A DNA stretch of 33,806 nucleotides from Leptothrix sp. (in: b-proteobacteria) (GTDB lineage: Bacteria > Pseudomonadota > Gammaproteobacteria > Burkholderiales > Burkholderiaceae_C): contig PNKD01000030.1 in assembly GCA_013822265.1 (NCBI GenBank), positions 1 to 33,806 on the forward strand, read 5' to 3'. Position 1 is the stretch's first letter. Each line of letters opens with the position of its first letter. The notes under the pieces are model-generated. The model had not been told where the DNA came from. It saw only the letters and a program-made list of their open reading frames with translations, and ran no database searches. Positions 1 to 12,265 of this stretch are shown piece after piece. The position numbers and the translations under genes were made by a program.

Positions 1-1
1 C

Positions 2-2155
<2,154 letters not shown>

Positions 2156-2194
2156 ACCCACCAAATCAGCCCGCCAAGCTAGACGAGAGACATC

Positions 2195-3673
<1,479 letters not shown>

Positions 3674-3695
3674 AAGTCACGAATCGGCAACCTGC

Positions 3696-3738
3696 GGCCC
3701 GGCGCGCGGGCCCGAGGCGCAACGCTTTGTTTCGCGCC
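3696..3738 (+). terminator. Possible gltBD transcription end (two GC hairpins)
   Basis: Downstream of the gltD stop is a perfect 6-bp inverted repeat GGCCCG-gcgcg-CGGGCC (3696-3712). A second, weaker pair GGCGC/GCGCC follows (3716-3720 and 3734-3738). There is no downstream T run, so this is not a classical intrinsic terminator. The 158-bp gap to the pilus cluster has no other strong signal; a TATGCT at 3787 resembles a -10 box but has no good -35 partner. Confidence 0.3.
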
Positions 3739-3831
3739 AGCGGTTTTGTCGCACGACCGGGTTCAGTTTTAGGCCCGGGCGACCGATATGCTGCTGCAGA
3801 CCCGGAATTTCCGGGTCACCTGGAACCGTAC

Positions 3832-4320
3832 GTGGGCCTCAACGCACCGCTTCATCATCCGCGCCAGCCGGGCGCTGCGTTCGTTCGCAGCGCTGCCGCG
3901 GGCTTCACGCTGATCGAACTGATGATCACGGTGGCCATCGTCGCCATCATCGCCTCGGTCGCCTACCCGCAATACACCGACTACGTGCGGCGCAGCCGCG
4001 TGGCCGAGGCCACCGGCCTGCTCAGTACGACACGCGTGCGGCTCGAGCAGTACTTCCAGGACAACCGCAACTACGACTCCACCGCCACTGCCTGCGGCGT
4101 GGTCATGCCCAGTGCCGACAACTTCACCTACACCTGCACCTGGGGCGCCAGCGGCACCAGCCAGTCCTTCATCCTGTCGGCCACCGGCAAGGCCAGCGCC
4201 GGCATGAGCGGCTACACGTTCACCGTCGACAACGACAACCAGCAGCGCACCACCGCCTTCGTCGGCGCGACGGGCCTGCCGGCAGCGTGCTGGCTGCGTC
4301 GCCCGAGCGACACATGCTGA
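3832..4320 (+). CDS. pilE: Type IV pilin-like protein (PilE family)
   Basis: A class III prepilin. A 24-residue leader ends in Gly and is followed by FTLIELMITVAIVAIIASVA, with the conserved Glu5 of the mature protein, which PilD would cleave and N-methylate. After the hydrophobic helix comes YPQYTDYVRRSRVAEA, typical of PilE-type pilins. Four cysteines in the C-terminal half (TACGV, YTCTW, AACW and the final DTC) could form the disulfide-bounded D region. No in-frame ATG lies near the leader; the GTG at 3832 is the most plausible start, although the leader is long and the ribosome site weak. The product is 162 residues. It heads the pilus cluster and its stop overlaps the fimT start, so it is probably a minor pilin made with the others rather than the bulk pilin. 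Confidence 0.85.
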   Translation: MGLNAPLHHPRQPGAAFVRSAAAGFTLIELMITVAIVAIIASVAYPQYTDYVRRSRVAEATGLLSTTRVRLEQYFQDNRNYDSTATACGVVMPSADNFTYTCTWGASGTSQSFILSATGKASAGMSGYTFTVDNDNQQRTTAFVGATGLPAACWLRRPSDTC

Positions 4321-4838
4321 CCCCCCGTGCGAGCGCAAGCCCGGCACGCGCCGCGCTCGGCTTCACACTGATCGAGCTCATGGTCACCGTGGCCGTGCTG
4401 GCCGTGGGCCTGGCATTGGCCGCGCCGTCGCTTTCGACGCAGATCGCCAACTACCGCCTGCGCAGCGCAGCGGAGGGCGTGCTGGGCGGCCTGAACTTCG
4501 CGCGCGCCGAGGCCGTGCGCCGCAACAGCAACGTGAGCTTCACGCTCGACGCCAGCGGCGCGGGCTGGACGGTGGCGCAGGTCAGCCCCGCGACCACACT
4601 GCAAAGCCGCGCCAACGGCGAATCGCCAGGCGTCGCGACCACGTCGTCGACCGCCAGCCGCGTGGTGACCTTCACGTCGACCGGCCTCGTCGACAGCTCG
4701 GGCGTGCGCCTGAGCCAGATCGACCTGTCGACCGCGGTCAGCGGCGCCGAGACGCGCCGCATCGACATCTTCGGCGGCGGCCTGATCCGCGTCTGCAACG
4801 TCGCCATCAGCACCGTCGGCGACCCCCGGAGATGCTGA
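4314..4838 (+). CDS. fimT: Minor pilin FimT/GspH-type
   Basis: A 174-residue prepilin with a 16-residue leader ending ARAALG before FTLIELMVTVAVLAVGLALA. The GspH/FimT signature follows directly (LRSAAEGVLGGLNFARAEAVRRN), with a beta-rich C-terminal part ending in a Cys-containing segment. The ATG at 4314 overlaps the pilE stop (ATGCTGA), a typical coupled arrangement; the upstream GTG at 4287 would extend the leader needlessly. FimT-like pilins help prime pilus assembly, and some members bind DNA during natural transformation. Whether this one does cannot be read from the sequence. Confidence 0.88.
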   Translation: MLTPRASASPARAALGFTLIELMVTVAVLAVGLALAAPSLSTQIANYRLRSAAEGVLGGLNFARAEAVRRNSNVSFTLDASGAGWTVAQVSPATTLQSRANGESPGVATTSSTASRVVTFTSTGLVDSSGVRLSQIDLSTAVSGAETRRIDIFGGGLIRVCNVAISTVGDPRRC

Positions 4839-5293
4839 TGCGCAGGCCGCCCACCCGGCGTCAGGCCGGCTTCACGATGATCGAGGTGCTGGTCTCGCTG
4901 CTGGTGTTCTCGCTCGGCGTGCTGGCACTGGTGTCGATCCAGGGCACGGCGGCGCGCATGGCCACCGATGCACGCGACCGCGCCACGGCCACCTTCCTGG
5001 CCGACCAGCTGCTGGCGCGCATGCTCATCGCCGACCCCGCCACGGCGGCCAGCTTTGCCCACAGGGCCACCGGCACCACGGCCTGCGCGCCATCCGGCGC
5101 GTCGTCCGGCAACGCCATCGTCACCGGCTGGCTCACCGAAGTAGAGCGGCAGCTGCCCGGCGCTTCCGCCGACGTGCAGCAGATCGTGGTTCAGGCCGGC
5201 ACCGGGCAGGTGACGGTGCGCCTGTGCTGGCAGAACGGCAACGATCCGGCGCGCAGTCTGTCGGTCACCAACCAGGTGCAGTGGCAGCCGTGA
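4838..5293 (+). CDS. pilV: Minor pilin PilV
   Basis: A 151-residue prepilin with an 11-residue leader (MRRPPTRRQAG) followed by FTMIEVLVSLLVFSLGVLAL, the characteristic PilV N-terminus. The ATG at 4838 is chosen over the one at 4832 because GGAG at 4828-4831 lies 6 nt upstream of it but directly against the other. Its first base is the last base of the fimT stop. In the family, PilV, PilW, PilX and FimU/FimT form the priming complex at the pilus tip together with PilY1. Cysteines in TACAPSG and VRLCWQ may pair. Confidence 0.88.
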   Translation: MRRPPTRRQAGFTMIEVLVSLLVFSLGVLALVSIQGTAARMATDARDRATATFLADQLLARMLIADPATAASFAHRATGTTACAPSGASSGNAIVTGWLTEVERQLPGASADVQQIVVQAGTGQVTVRLCWQNGNDPARSLSVTNQVQWQP

Positions 5294-6504
5294 CGAACAC
5301 CTCCCTGCGCGCCTCTCGCCGCGGCCGCTGCGACCACGGCTTCACGCTTGTCGAACTGATGATCGCCATGACCATCGGCCTCGTGCTGGCGTTGGCGGTC
5401 AGCCTGTCGATGCTGTCGATGGGCCACCAGTTCCGCGTCGTCGGCGCCACGTCGGCGGCGCAGGTCAACGCCCAGCTGGCGCTGTCGCTGATCAACGAAG
5501 CCGGCCGTTCGGCGGGCGTTGGCTTGTTCAACAACGGCCAGCCGCTGTGCCAGGCGTTCAACGCCTGGCGCGGCGGCACGATCGTCTCCAATGGCGCACC
5601 GCTGATGCCGGCGCGCATCATCAACGGCGGCTCCAACACGGCCTCCGACCGCCTGGTCTTCGCGGCTTCGAACGCCACCGGCCCGCTGTCGGGCTCTGCC
5701 GTGCTCGACGCCATGGTCACGTCGGACGCCGCCATCGTCGTCACCGACAGCGCCTTGCTGGCCGCCAACGACCTCGCCATCGTCGGCGTGCCCGGCGCGG
5801 CCGCGGTGCCCTGCCTGCTGTTCCAGGTGACGGCCGCGCCCGCCGTCAGCGTGGCCTGCGGCGGCCATGCGAGCCAGTGCAAGTCCGTGGACCGCGCTGC
5901 CGGCGGCAGCTACAACCCGCCCGCGGGCACCTTCACCACCGAGCCGCGCTACGGCTTCGACGACACCACCCCCGGCATCTCCGGCCCCGCCGTCGTGCAG
6001 CGCTTCGGCAGCGAGTTCCGGCAAGAGGCCTATGCCGTGCTGTGCGACACGCTCGTCCAGTACAACGCCTTCAGCGACGCGCCGACCTGCAGCACCGGGC
6101 CGCTGAGCTTTGGCGGCGGTGCCAATGCCCTGGTCACCGATGTCGTGCTGATGCACGCCCAGTACGGCATCAGCAGCGGTGCTGCCAGCGACATCGTCAC
6201 GAGCTGGGTTGACGCCAGCGGCGGCTGGGCCAACCCGAGCGCCACCGAGGCCGGCCGCATCAAGGCCGTGCGCGTGGTGCTGGTCTCGCGGTCGAAGGAG
6301 CCGGCGCCCGACCTCGTCACCGCGGCCAGCTGCACCAACACGGCGGGTGTCGCGAACACGGGGCCCTGTTCGTTCGACGACGCCCAGGCGCCCGTGATCG
6401 ACCTCAGCGCCACCACGGTCGCTGCCGGCCAGAGCTGGCGCAACTACCGCTACCGCGTGCAGCAGGCGGTGATTCCGCTGCGCAACGTGATCTGGAGCAA
6501 CTGA
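5290..6504 (+). CDS. pilW: Minor pilin PilW
   Basis: A 404-residue prepilin with a 17-residue leader ending CDHG before FTLVELMIAMTIGLVLALAV, then a long beta-rich domain with several Cys residues. Large size and position between pilV and pilX fit PilW. The GTG at 5290 overlaps the pilV stop as GTGA. The open frame extends upstream to 5224, but that stretch lies inside pilV and would bury the prepilin leader. Expected in the inner membrane before assembly and in the pilus tip complex afterwards. Confidence 0.88.
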   Translation: MTNTSLRASRRGRCDHGFTLVELMIAMTIGLVLALAVSLSMLSMGHQFRVVGATSAAQVNAQLALSLINEAGRSAGVGLFNNGQPLCQAFNAWRGGTIVSNGAPLMPARIINGGSNTASDRLVFAASNATGPLSGSAVLDAMVTSDAAIVVTDSALLAANDLAIVGVPGAAAVPCLLFQVTAAPAVSVACGGHASQCKSVDRAAGGSYNPPAGTFTTEPRYGFDDTTPGISGPAVVQRFGSEFRQEAYAVLCDTLVQYNAFSDAPTCSTGPLSFGGGANALVTDVVLMHAQYGISSGAASDIVTSWVDASGGWANPSATEAGRIKAVRVVLVSRSKEPAPDLVTAASCTNTAGVANTGPCSFDDAQAPVIDLSATTVAAGQSWRNYRYRVQQAVIPLRNVIWSN

Positions 6505-6508
6505 CGCG

Positions 6509-7126
6509 ATGACCCTGCAACGACGCCGCCGATCGCATGCACCGCGGGCCGTTCGGGCCGCCCAGCGGGGCCTGGTGCTGGTCGTCGTGCTGGTGGTACT
6601 GGTGCTGCTGCTGCTGGCCGGCGCCGGGGCCATGCGCGCCGTCGATTCCGGCAACGTCATCTCGGGCAACTTCTCGTTCCAGCAAGCGGCCATGCAGTCG
6701 GCCGACCGTGCGCTCAGCGACGCGCTGAATGTGGCGGCCAACACCGTGCTGGGCGGCGGCGGCAACACTGCAGTGGCCAACCGCTACTTCAACGTGCGCC
6801 AGACGGTCGTCGACGCACGCGGCTTCCCGACCGCCATCAGCTGGGCCAGCGTGCCCTGCGTCGACCCGGCCGGCGCGGCCATCACCGACTGCGCCACCGA
6901 CACCGGCGAGTACCGCATCCAGTACGTCATCGAGCGCATGTGCAGCGCCAACCCCGACATGGCCGACATCAACGACATCCGCCTCAATTGCGAGTACGAC
7001 GCCAGCGTCGGCGCGGTGTCGGCCGCCAGCATCGCCGTGAACTACCGCGTCATCACGCGCGTGCGCGGCCCGCGCGGCACCGAGAGCTGGTTCGAGGCCA
7101 TGGTCTCGGGCCCGGCCTCGAACTGA
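6509..7126 (+). CDS. pilX: Pilus assembly protein PilX
   Basis: A 205-residue protein with an arginine-rich N-terminus (QRRRRSHAPRAVRAAQRG), then a Val/Leu-rich membrane helix (roughly residues 21-42) and the PilX_N-like segment AMRAVDSGNVISGNFSF. As in other PilX proteins, the canonical G-F-T-L-I-E prepilin motif is replaced by a divergent RGLVLVV form. It begins 4 nt after the pilW stop. It is expected to act in the minor pilin tip complex. Confidence 0.85.
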   Translation: MTLQRRRRSHAPRAVRAAQRGLVLVVVLVVLVLLLLAGAGAMRAVDSGNVISGNFSFQQAAMQSADRALSDALNVAANTVLGGGGNTAVANRYFNVRQTVVDARGFPTAISWASVPCVDPAGAAITDCATDTGEYRIQYVIERMCSANPDMADINDIRLNCEYDASVGAVSAASIAVNYRVITRVRGPRGTESWFEAMVSGPASN

Positions 7127-7180
7127 ACGGCCGCCGGCACCGGCGACACATCAAGACCACAGGCCCCTGGGAGCTTCATC

Positions 7181-10100
7181 ATGACGACCTCATCAAGCAG
7201 CCTGCGCCGCCGACTCGGGCTCGTTCGCGGCGCACTGCTGGCCGCCACCGCCGCACTGACGGGCGCCGCCGCCATGGCACAGGCGATCAACGACGTGCCG
7301 ATGGCGGTGAAGAACAACGTGCCGCCGAACTTCATGTTCATGATCGACAACTCGGGGTCGATGAGCAACATCGTCCCGACGTCGCCCTACAACCCTGCAG
7401 CGACCTACACCGAGAGTTGCAGTGCGGCCAGCGGCATTCTCATCCCGGCCGCGGGCACGACAGTCAACATCGTCATCAGCAGCGGCACGCCCTTTGCGCG
7501 GATTGGCGGCACCGACCGTCAACATGTGTCCGTCACGTCGAGCGGCAACCGTGTGTGCTTCACCAACACCGCGACCTATGTCGCCAGCCTGCTGTCGCCG
7601 ACCGGCAGCTACCTGCCGTCCGAATACACCGGGCACTACCTGAACTGGTATTTCGGCAGCTACGACAGCCACCCCATGACCGGTTGGACCAGCCGCAAGC
7701 TCGTGGCCTCGGGCACGGTCGAGACCCGGCTGGAGATCGCCAGGGCCTCGGCAGCCAAGGTCATCGGCGACCTGCCGACCAGCAGCACGCAGCCGGTGGT
7801 GCGGCTGGGTCTGAGCACCTATAACAACGGCAACGGCGGCACGCTGCTGCGCGGCATGGCCGACCTGGACACCACGCACCGCACGAACATGCTGTCGAGC
7901 ATCAACGGCCTGGCGGCCAGCGGCAACACACCGCTGGCCGAGACCCTGGCCGACATCGGCCGCTACATGGCCACGGGCTACAGCGGCAACATCACCGCAG
8001 GCACGGTCAGCGGCGTGACGATCAACAACTTCCTGACGCAGGACAGCCGCCAGTCTTGCCTGAACGGGGCCAATTGCGCCACGACCACGACCGACGCCAT
8101 TCCGGCCAGCCCCAGCATCGGCACCATCACACGGCCCGTCCAGTACTGGTGCCAGCGCTCGTATGCCTTCATGATGACCGACGGTCGCTCGCAGGGCGAC
8201 CAGGCTTTCGTCAACAACACCTACCTGCGCGACTACGATGGCGACTGCCAGGGCCCGCTGGCCTCGAGTTGCAACAGCAGCGGCGCGGCGTCGGCCTGGG
8301 ACCGCAAGCTGTCGCGCAACTACGAGTCCCAGGGTTCGGACTACCTCGACGACATCGCCAAGGCCTTGTTCGACATCGACCTGCGCCCCAACCTGCCCAG
8401 CCCTGTCGACATCATCAACGGCGTGCCGACGCCGCGGCCGAAGAAGAACAACCTGTTCACCTACACCATCGGCTTCGCCGACTCGCAGGTGCAGGATGAC
8501 CCGCTGCTGATGGCCACCGCCAGCCAGGGCGGCGGCCTCTTCCTCACCGCGCAGGACGGCGCGTCGCTGACGACGGCGTTCAACAAGGTCATCGCCGACG
8601 CGTTCTCGAAGGATGCCGCCGCCGCCGCCGTGGCGGTGGCCAACGCGCAGATCACGTTGGGCAACATCGGCTATGCGTCGAGCTACAAGTCGGGCGCCTG
8701 GTACGGCGACCTGGTGGCCTACACGCTGGACACGACCACGGCGCTGCAGACCGGCAGCGACCTGTGGTCGCTGCGCAGCAAGCTCGACCTGCAGGGCACG
8801 AACCGCCGCATCGCCACCTACAACGGCAGCACCGGCGTGCCCTTCGTCGACACCCTGAGCTATGCCGGCAAGCCGGCCTCGCTGGATGCCGGCGTCATCA
8901 ACTACCTGCGTGGTGACCGCACGGGCGAAGGCGGCACCTACCGTGCGCGCCAATCCGTGCTCGGCGACATCATCAACGCCGAGCCCGTGGTGGTGAACTA
9001 CGGCACCGTGCCCATCATCTACCAGGCCGCCAACGACGGCATGCTGCACGCCGTCGACGGCCGCACCGATGCAGCCGTCGCCACACGCGGCCAGGAGCTC
9101 TGGGCCTATGCGCCCAAGCTGCTGCACGGCGAGTTGTACCGCCTGGCCGACCCGGCCTACTCGCACCGTTACTACATCGACGGCACACCGGCCGCGGCCG
9201 CGGTCACGGGCTTCAGCTTCAGTCATCTGCTCGTCGGTGGGCTGGGCAAGGGCGGGCGTGGCTACTACGCGCTGAACATCAGCAGCTACCAGGCGGCCGA
9301 CGAGGCGGCTGTGGCGAGCAAGGTGCTGTGGGAATTCAGCCCGGCGAACATGGGTTATTCCTTCGGCACGCCGCTGATCGTCAAGACGGCCGCCGGCTGG
9401 CGCGTGGTGGTGGCCTCGGGCTACCGCAACGGCACGAACACGTCGCCCGAACCCAGCGGCGACGGTGTCGGCCGCATCTGGGTCATCGACCCGTCGAACG
9501 TCGGCGGCGCGGTGGAGATCAGCACCGGCATGGGCACGGCGGCCAACCCATCGGGCCTGGCACACATCAGCAGGCTGGCCAATGCGGCGCCCGATGCCGT
9601 CGTGCGCTATGTCTGGGGCGGCGACCTGCACGGCAACGTGTTCCGCTTCGACCTCGATACCGGCACCGTGCTGCGCATCGCCACGCTGACCGACGCCACC
9701 GGCCTGCTGGCCCAGCCCATCAGCTCGCCGCCCGAGGTCGGCCCGGTCTCGGGCAGCACCACCAAGTTCATCGTGCATGTGGGCACCGGCCGCTACCTGG
9801 CCGACGAAGACGTGCCGGGTGGCGGCGCCAACGTCTGGGCCACACAGCGCCAGTCGATCTACGGCCTGATCGACGACACCAGCGTCGTGCTGGCCGCCAA
9901 CGCGCTGATCGTCAACGCACGCGGCACGAACGGCGCGTCGTGTCCGGCGGGCGGCGGCAACGGCAGCCTGGTGTGCCAGACCCTCACCTACGTCGGTGCC
10001 TCCAACAGCTACAGCGCGACCACGCACCCCTTGGACACGGCGACGCGTCGCGGCTGGTACGTCGACCTGCCCGTCGATGCCAACCTGACCAACGGGCGCA

Positions 10101-10441
10101 TGGTCAGCAAGCCTTCGCTGACCACCGGCGGCACGCTCACGCTCACCGTCAACATCCCGACCAACGTGCGCTGCGACCCGGGTGGCAGCAGCTGGTTCCT
10201 GGCGCTCAACAGCGCCAACGGAGGCGCCGTGCCACGCAACGTGGGCGGCAACACCTACTACGACGCAGTGGGTTCCTTCCTGGGCAACGCGCTGGCCAGC
10301 CGGCCGGTGATCGTGACCACGGCGCAAGGCAAGCGGGCGCTGATCCGCATGTCGGACAAGACCGTGCAGGCGCCGCCCGTGCCCGAAGCCGAGTCGAACG
10401 CCGCACAGTGGCGCCGCATCTACTGGCGCCAGGTGAACTGA
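7181..10441 (+). CDS. pilY1: Type IV pilus tip adhesin/assembly factor PilY1
   Basis: A 1086-residue secreted protein, close to the usual PilY1 length. The signal peptide is at residues 1-34 (cleavage probably after AAMAQA). A von Willebrand A-like domain follows, with MIDAS-type DNSGSMS at 56-62 and a DYDGD acidic loop near nt 8233. The C-terminal beta-propeller domain shows QAANDGMLHAVDGRT, SHRYYIDGTP and GGDLHGNVFRFDLD (about residue 814). In the family it caps the pilus and influences adhesion, surface sensing and retraction. GGGAG at 7169-7173 lies 7 nt before the ATG. The acidic calcium loop that often precedes the GGDL motif is not recognisable here. It is the last gene of the pilus cluster; a 1113-residue antisense frame over it is a composition artefact. 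Confidence 0.93.
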   Translation: MTTSSSSLRRRLGLVRGALLAATAALTGAAAMAQAINDVPMAVKNNVPPNFMFMIDNSGSMSNIVPTSPYNPAATYTESCSAASGILIPAAGTTVNIVISSGTPFARIGGTDRQHVSVTSSGNRVCFTNTATYVASLLSPTGSYLPSEYTGHYLNWYFGSYDSHPMTGWTSRKLVASGTVETRLEIARASAAKVIGDLPTSSTQPVVRLGLSTYNNGNGGTLLRGMADLDTTHRTNMLSSINGLAASGNTPLAETLADIGRYMATGYSGNITAGTVSGVTINNFLTQDSRQSCLNGANCATTTTDAIPASPSIGTITRPVQYWCQRSYAFMMTDGRSQGDQAFVNNTYLRDYDGDCQGPLASSCNSSGAASAWDRKLSRNYESQGSDYLDDIAKALFDIDLRPNLPSPVDIINGVPTPRPKKNNLFTYTIGFADSQVQDDPLLMATASQGGGLFLTAQDGASLTTAFNKVIADAFSKDAAAAAVAVANAQITLGNIGYASSYKSGAWYGDLVAYTLDTTTALQTGSDLWSLRSKLDLQGTNRRIATYNGSTGVPFVDTLSYAGKPASLDAGVINYLRGDRTGEGGTYRARQSVLGDIINAEPVVVNYGTVPIIYQAANDGMLHAVDGRTDAAVATRGQELWAYAPKLLHGELYRLADPAYSHRYYIDGTPAAAAVTGFSFSHLLVGGLGKGGRGYYALNISSYQAADEAAVASKVLWEFSPANMGYSFGTPLIVKTAAGWRVVVASGYRNGTNTSPEPSGDGVGRIWVIDPSNVGGAVEISTGMGTAANPSGLAHISRLANAAPDAVVRYVWGGDLHGNVFRFDLDTGTVLRIATLTDATGLLAQPISSPPEVGPVSGSTTKFIVHVGTGRYLADEDVPGGGANVWATQRQSIYGLIDDTSVVLAANALIVNARGTNGASCPAGGGNGSLVCQTLTYVGASNSYSATTHPLDTATRRGWYVDLPVDANLTNGRMVSKPSLTTGGTLTLTVNIPTNVRCDPGGSSWFLALNSANGGAVPRNVGGNTYYDAVGSFLGNALASRPVIVTTAQGKRALIRMSDKTVQAPPVPEAESNAAQWRRIYWRQVN

Positions 10442-10463
10442 GCGGCGCGAGAGGCGCTGCCGC
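10442..10463 (+). terminator. Possible pilY1 transcript end hairpin
   Basis: Immediately after the pilY1 TGA the sequence can fold: GCGC-gagag-GCGC (10445-10457) lies inside flanking GCGG/CCGC pairs. No T run follows. The rest of the 164-bp gap to mlaF is GC-rich; it includes AGGGGCTAACCCT (10551-10563), shortly before a TTTT. Confidence 0.25.
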
Positions 10464-10580
10464 GGCTTGTTGTCCGCCAGCAGCATCGCCGGCGCAGCCG
10501 CCCGGCGGCCGGCCTTGCCCGCGCCGCCGTGCATGACACGTTTCTAAACCAGGGGCTAACCCTCGGATTTTGGGCCGTCG

Positions 10581-10589
10581 TGCGAGAAT
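10581..10589 (+). promoter_or_regulatory. Candidate extended -10 element before mlaF
   Basis: TGCGAGAAT fits an extended -10 (TG-n-box, box matching 4 of 6 TATAAT positions). It lies 16 bp before the chosen mlaF start. No convincing -35 is seen, and the implied leader is very short, so this is tentative. Confidence 0.22.
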
Positions 10590-10605
10590 TCGGGCCTTTC
10601 CAGCA

Positions 10606-11454
10606 ATGCGGCAAGCGGCCCGAGCGCCCTCGCCCGTCAAGCGCTTGGCCTCCGACACCTTCATCGAGATCGATCACGTCAGCTTCGGCTATGACAGCAC
10701 ACGCGTCATCCTGGGCGACGTCTCGCTGAAGTTCCCGCGCGGCAAGGTCACGGCCCTGCTGGGTGGTTCGGGCTGCGGCAAGACGACGCTGATGCGCCTC
10801 ATCGGTGGCGTGCACGCTGCCGACAAGGGCCGTGTCGTCTTCGACGGCGAGGTCGTCGATGCGCGCGACCGCGGCCAGCTCTACCGCCTGCGCCGCCGCC
10901 TGGGCATGCTGTTCCAGTTCGGCGCGCTGTTCACCGACCTCAGCGTCTTCGACAACGTGGCGTTCCCGCTGCGCGAGCACACCGAGCTGCCCGAGCCGAT
11001 GATCCGCGACATCGTGCTGATGAAGCTCAATGCCGTGGGCCTGCGCGGCGCGGCCGGGCTGCGCATCTCCGAGGTGTCGGGCGGCATGGCGCGGCGCATC
11101 GCGCTGGCCCGCGCCATCGCGCTCGACCCCGAACTCATCATGTACGACGAGCCCTTCGCCGGCCTGGACCTCATCAGCATGGGCGTGGCCGCCAAGCTCA
11201 TCCGCACCCTCAACGACGTCACCGGCGCGACCTCGCTCGTCGTCTCGCACGACGTGCCCGAGTGCATGGCCATCAGCGACCATGTCGTGCTGATGGCCAC
11301 CGGTGGGCGCATCGTGGCCCAGGGCACGCCCAAGGAACTGATGGACAGCACCGACCCGGAGACGCGCCAGTTCGTGCGCGGCGAGCCCGACGGCCCAGTC
11401 AAGTTCCACTACCCCGCGCCGGACATCGCCGCAGACTTCGGGGTCGCAGGATGA
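10606..11454 (+). CDS. mlaF: Mla phospholipid transport ATPase MlaF
   Basis: A 282-residue ABC ATPase of the Mla system, which moves phospholipid between inner and outer membranes to keep the outer membrane asymmetric. Walker A GGSGCGKTT lies at 53-61, the signature as SGGMARR from about 158, Walker B LIMYDEPFAGLD from about 177, and the switch His in SHDVPE. The SGGM signature and the FQFGALFTDLSVFDNVAFPL stretch are typical of MlaF. The ATG at 10606 is the first in-frame ATG; a TTG at 10570 would add 12 residues. The ribosome site is poor, so a start further inside is possible. The stop overlaps the mlaE start (ATGA). Confidence 0.95.
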   Translation: MRQAARAPSPVKRLASDTFIEIDHVSFGYDSTRVILGDVSLKFPRGKVTALLGGSGCGKTTLMRLIGGVHAADKGRVVFDGEVVDARDRGQLYRLRRRLGMLFQFGALFTDLSVFDNVAFPLREHTELPEPMIRDIVLMKLNAVGLRGAAGLRISEVSGGMARRIALARAIALDPELIMYDEPFAGLDLISMGVAAKLIRTLNDVTGATSLVVSHDVPECMAISDHVVLMATGGRIVAQGTPKELMDSTDPETRQFVRGEPDGPVKFHYPAPDIAADFGVAG

Positions 11455-12236
11455 TCGCGGCCTTCCTGCAGCGCCTGGGCGGGCGTGCGATCGAGCAGTT
11501 CCGCGGCTGGGGGCACGCCGCGTTCTTCTTCGTCGACGTGCTGCGGGCCGTGCCGGTGTCGCTGCGCCGCTTCGGCCTCGTCGTGGCCCAGATCTACGCC
11601 ATCGGCAACCGCTCGCTGATCATCATCGCCGCCTCGGGCCTGGCGGTGGGCTTCGTGCTGGCGCTGCAGATGTACTACGCGCTCGTCACCTACGGCGCGG
11701 CCGAGAGCCTGGGCCTCATCGTCAACCTGGCGCTGGTACGCGAACTCGGGCCGGTGGTCACCGCGCTGCTCTTCGCGGGCCGCGCCGGCACGTCGCTGAC
11801 GGCCGAGATCGGCCTCATGAAGGCCGGCGAGCAGATCGCGGCGATGGAACTCATGGCCATCGACCCCAAGGCACGTGTGCTGGCCCCCCGCTTCGTCGGC
11901 GGCATCGTCTCGATGCCCATCCTGGCCATCATCTTCTCGGCCGTGGGCATCCTCGGGGCCTACGTGGTGGCGGTGCTGCTCATCGGCGTCGACGCCGGCA
12001 ACTTCTGGTCGATCATGCAGACGCGCGTGGACGTACTTCGCGACGTCGGCAACGGCCTCGTCAAGGCGGCCGTGTTCGGCGTCATCTGCACCGTCGTGGC
12101 CCTGTACCAGGGCTTCGAGACCGAAGCCACGCCCGAGGGCGTGGCCTACGCCACCACGCGAACCGTGGTGATCTCTTCGCTGTGGGTGCTGGGCATGGAC
12201 TTCGTCCTCACGGCACTGATGTTCTCGACGCCCTGA
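11451..12236 (+). CDS. mlaE: Mla transport permease MlaE
   Basis: A 261-residue integral membrane permease. An N-terminal amphipathic region is followed by about five hydrophobic helices. The family-typical LALVRELGPVVTALLFAGRAGTS segment and the conserved ETEATPEGVAYATTRTVV near the C-terminus are both present. The ATG overlaps the mlaF stop by 4 nt. MlaE pairs with MlaF, MlaD and MlaB in the inner membrane MlaFEDB complex. Confidence 0.95.
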   Translation: MIAAFLQRLGGRAIEQFRGWGHAAFFFVDVLRAVPVSLRRFGLVVAQIYAIGNRSLIIIAASGLAVGFVLALQMYYALVTYGAAESLGLIVNLALVRELGPVVTALLFAGRAGTSLTAEIGLMKAGEQIAAMELMAIDPKARVLAPRFVGGIVSMPILAIIFSAVGILGAYVVAVLLIGVDAGNFWSIMQTRVDVLRDVGNGLVKAAVFGVICTVVALYQGFETEATPEGVAYATTRTVVISSLWVLGMDFVLTALMFSTP

Positions 12237-12265
12237 AGCGGCGGCCGGAATTGGAGTAGACGGAT

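Noticed and set aside
5224..5289. Longer N-terminus for pilW
   Set aside because: The extension lies inside pilV and would bury the prepilin cleavage site.
7193..10534. 1113-codon open frame antisense to pilY1
   Set aside because: It is rich in Arg, Ala, Gly and His with no domain pattern, and pilY1 on the other strand has a signal peptide and family motifs. Long antisense frames are common in such GC-rich DNA.
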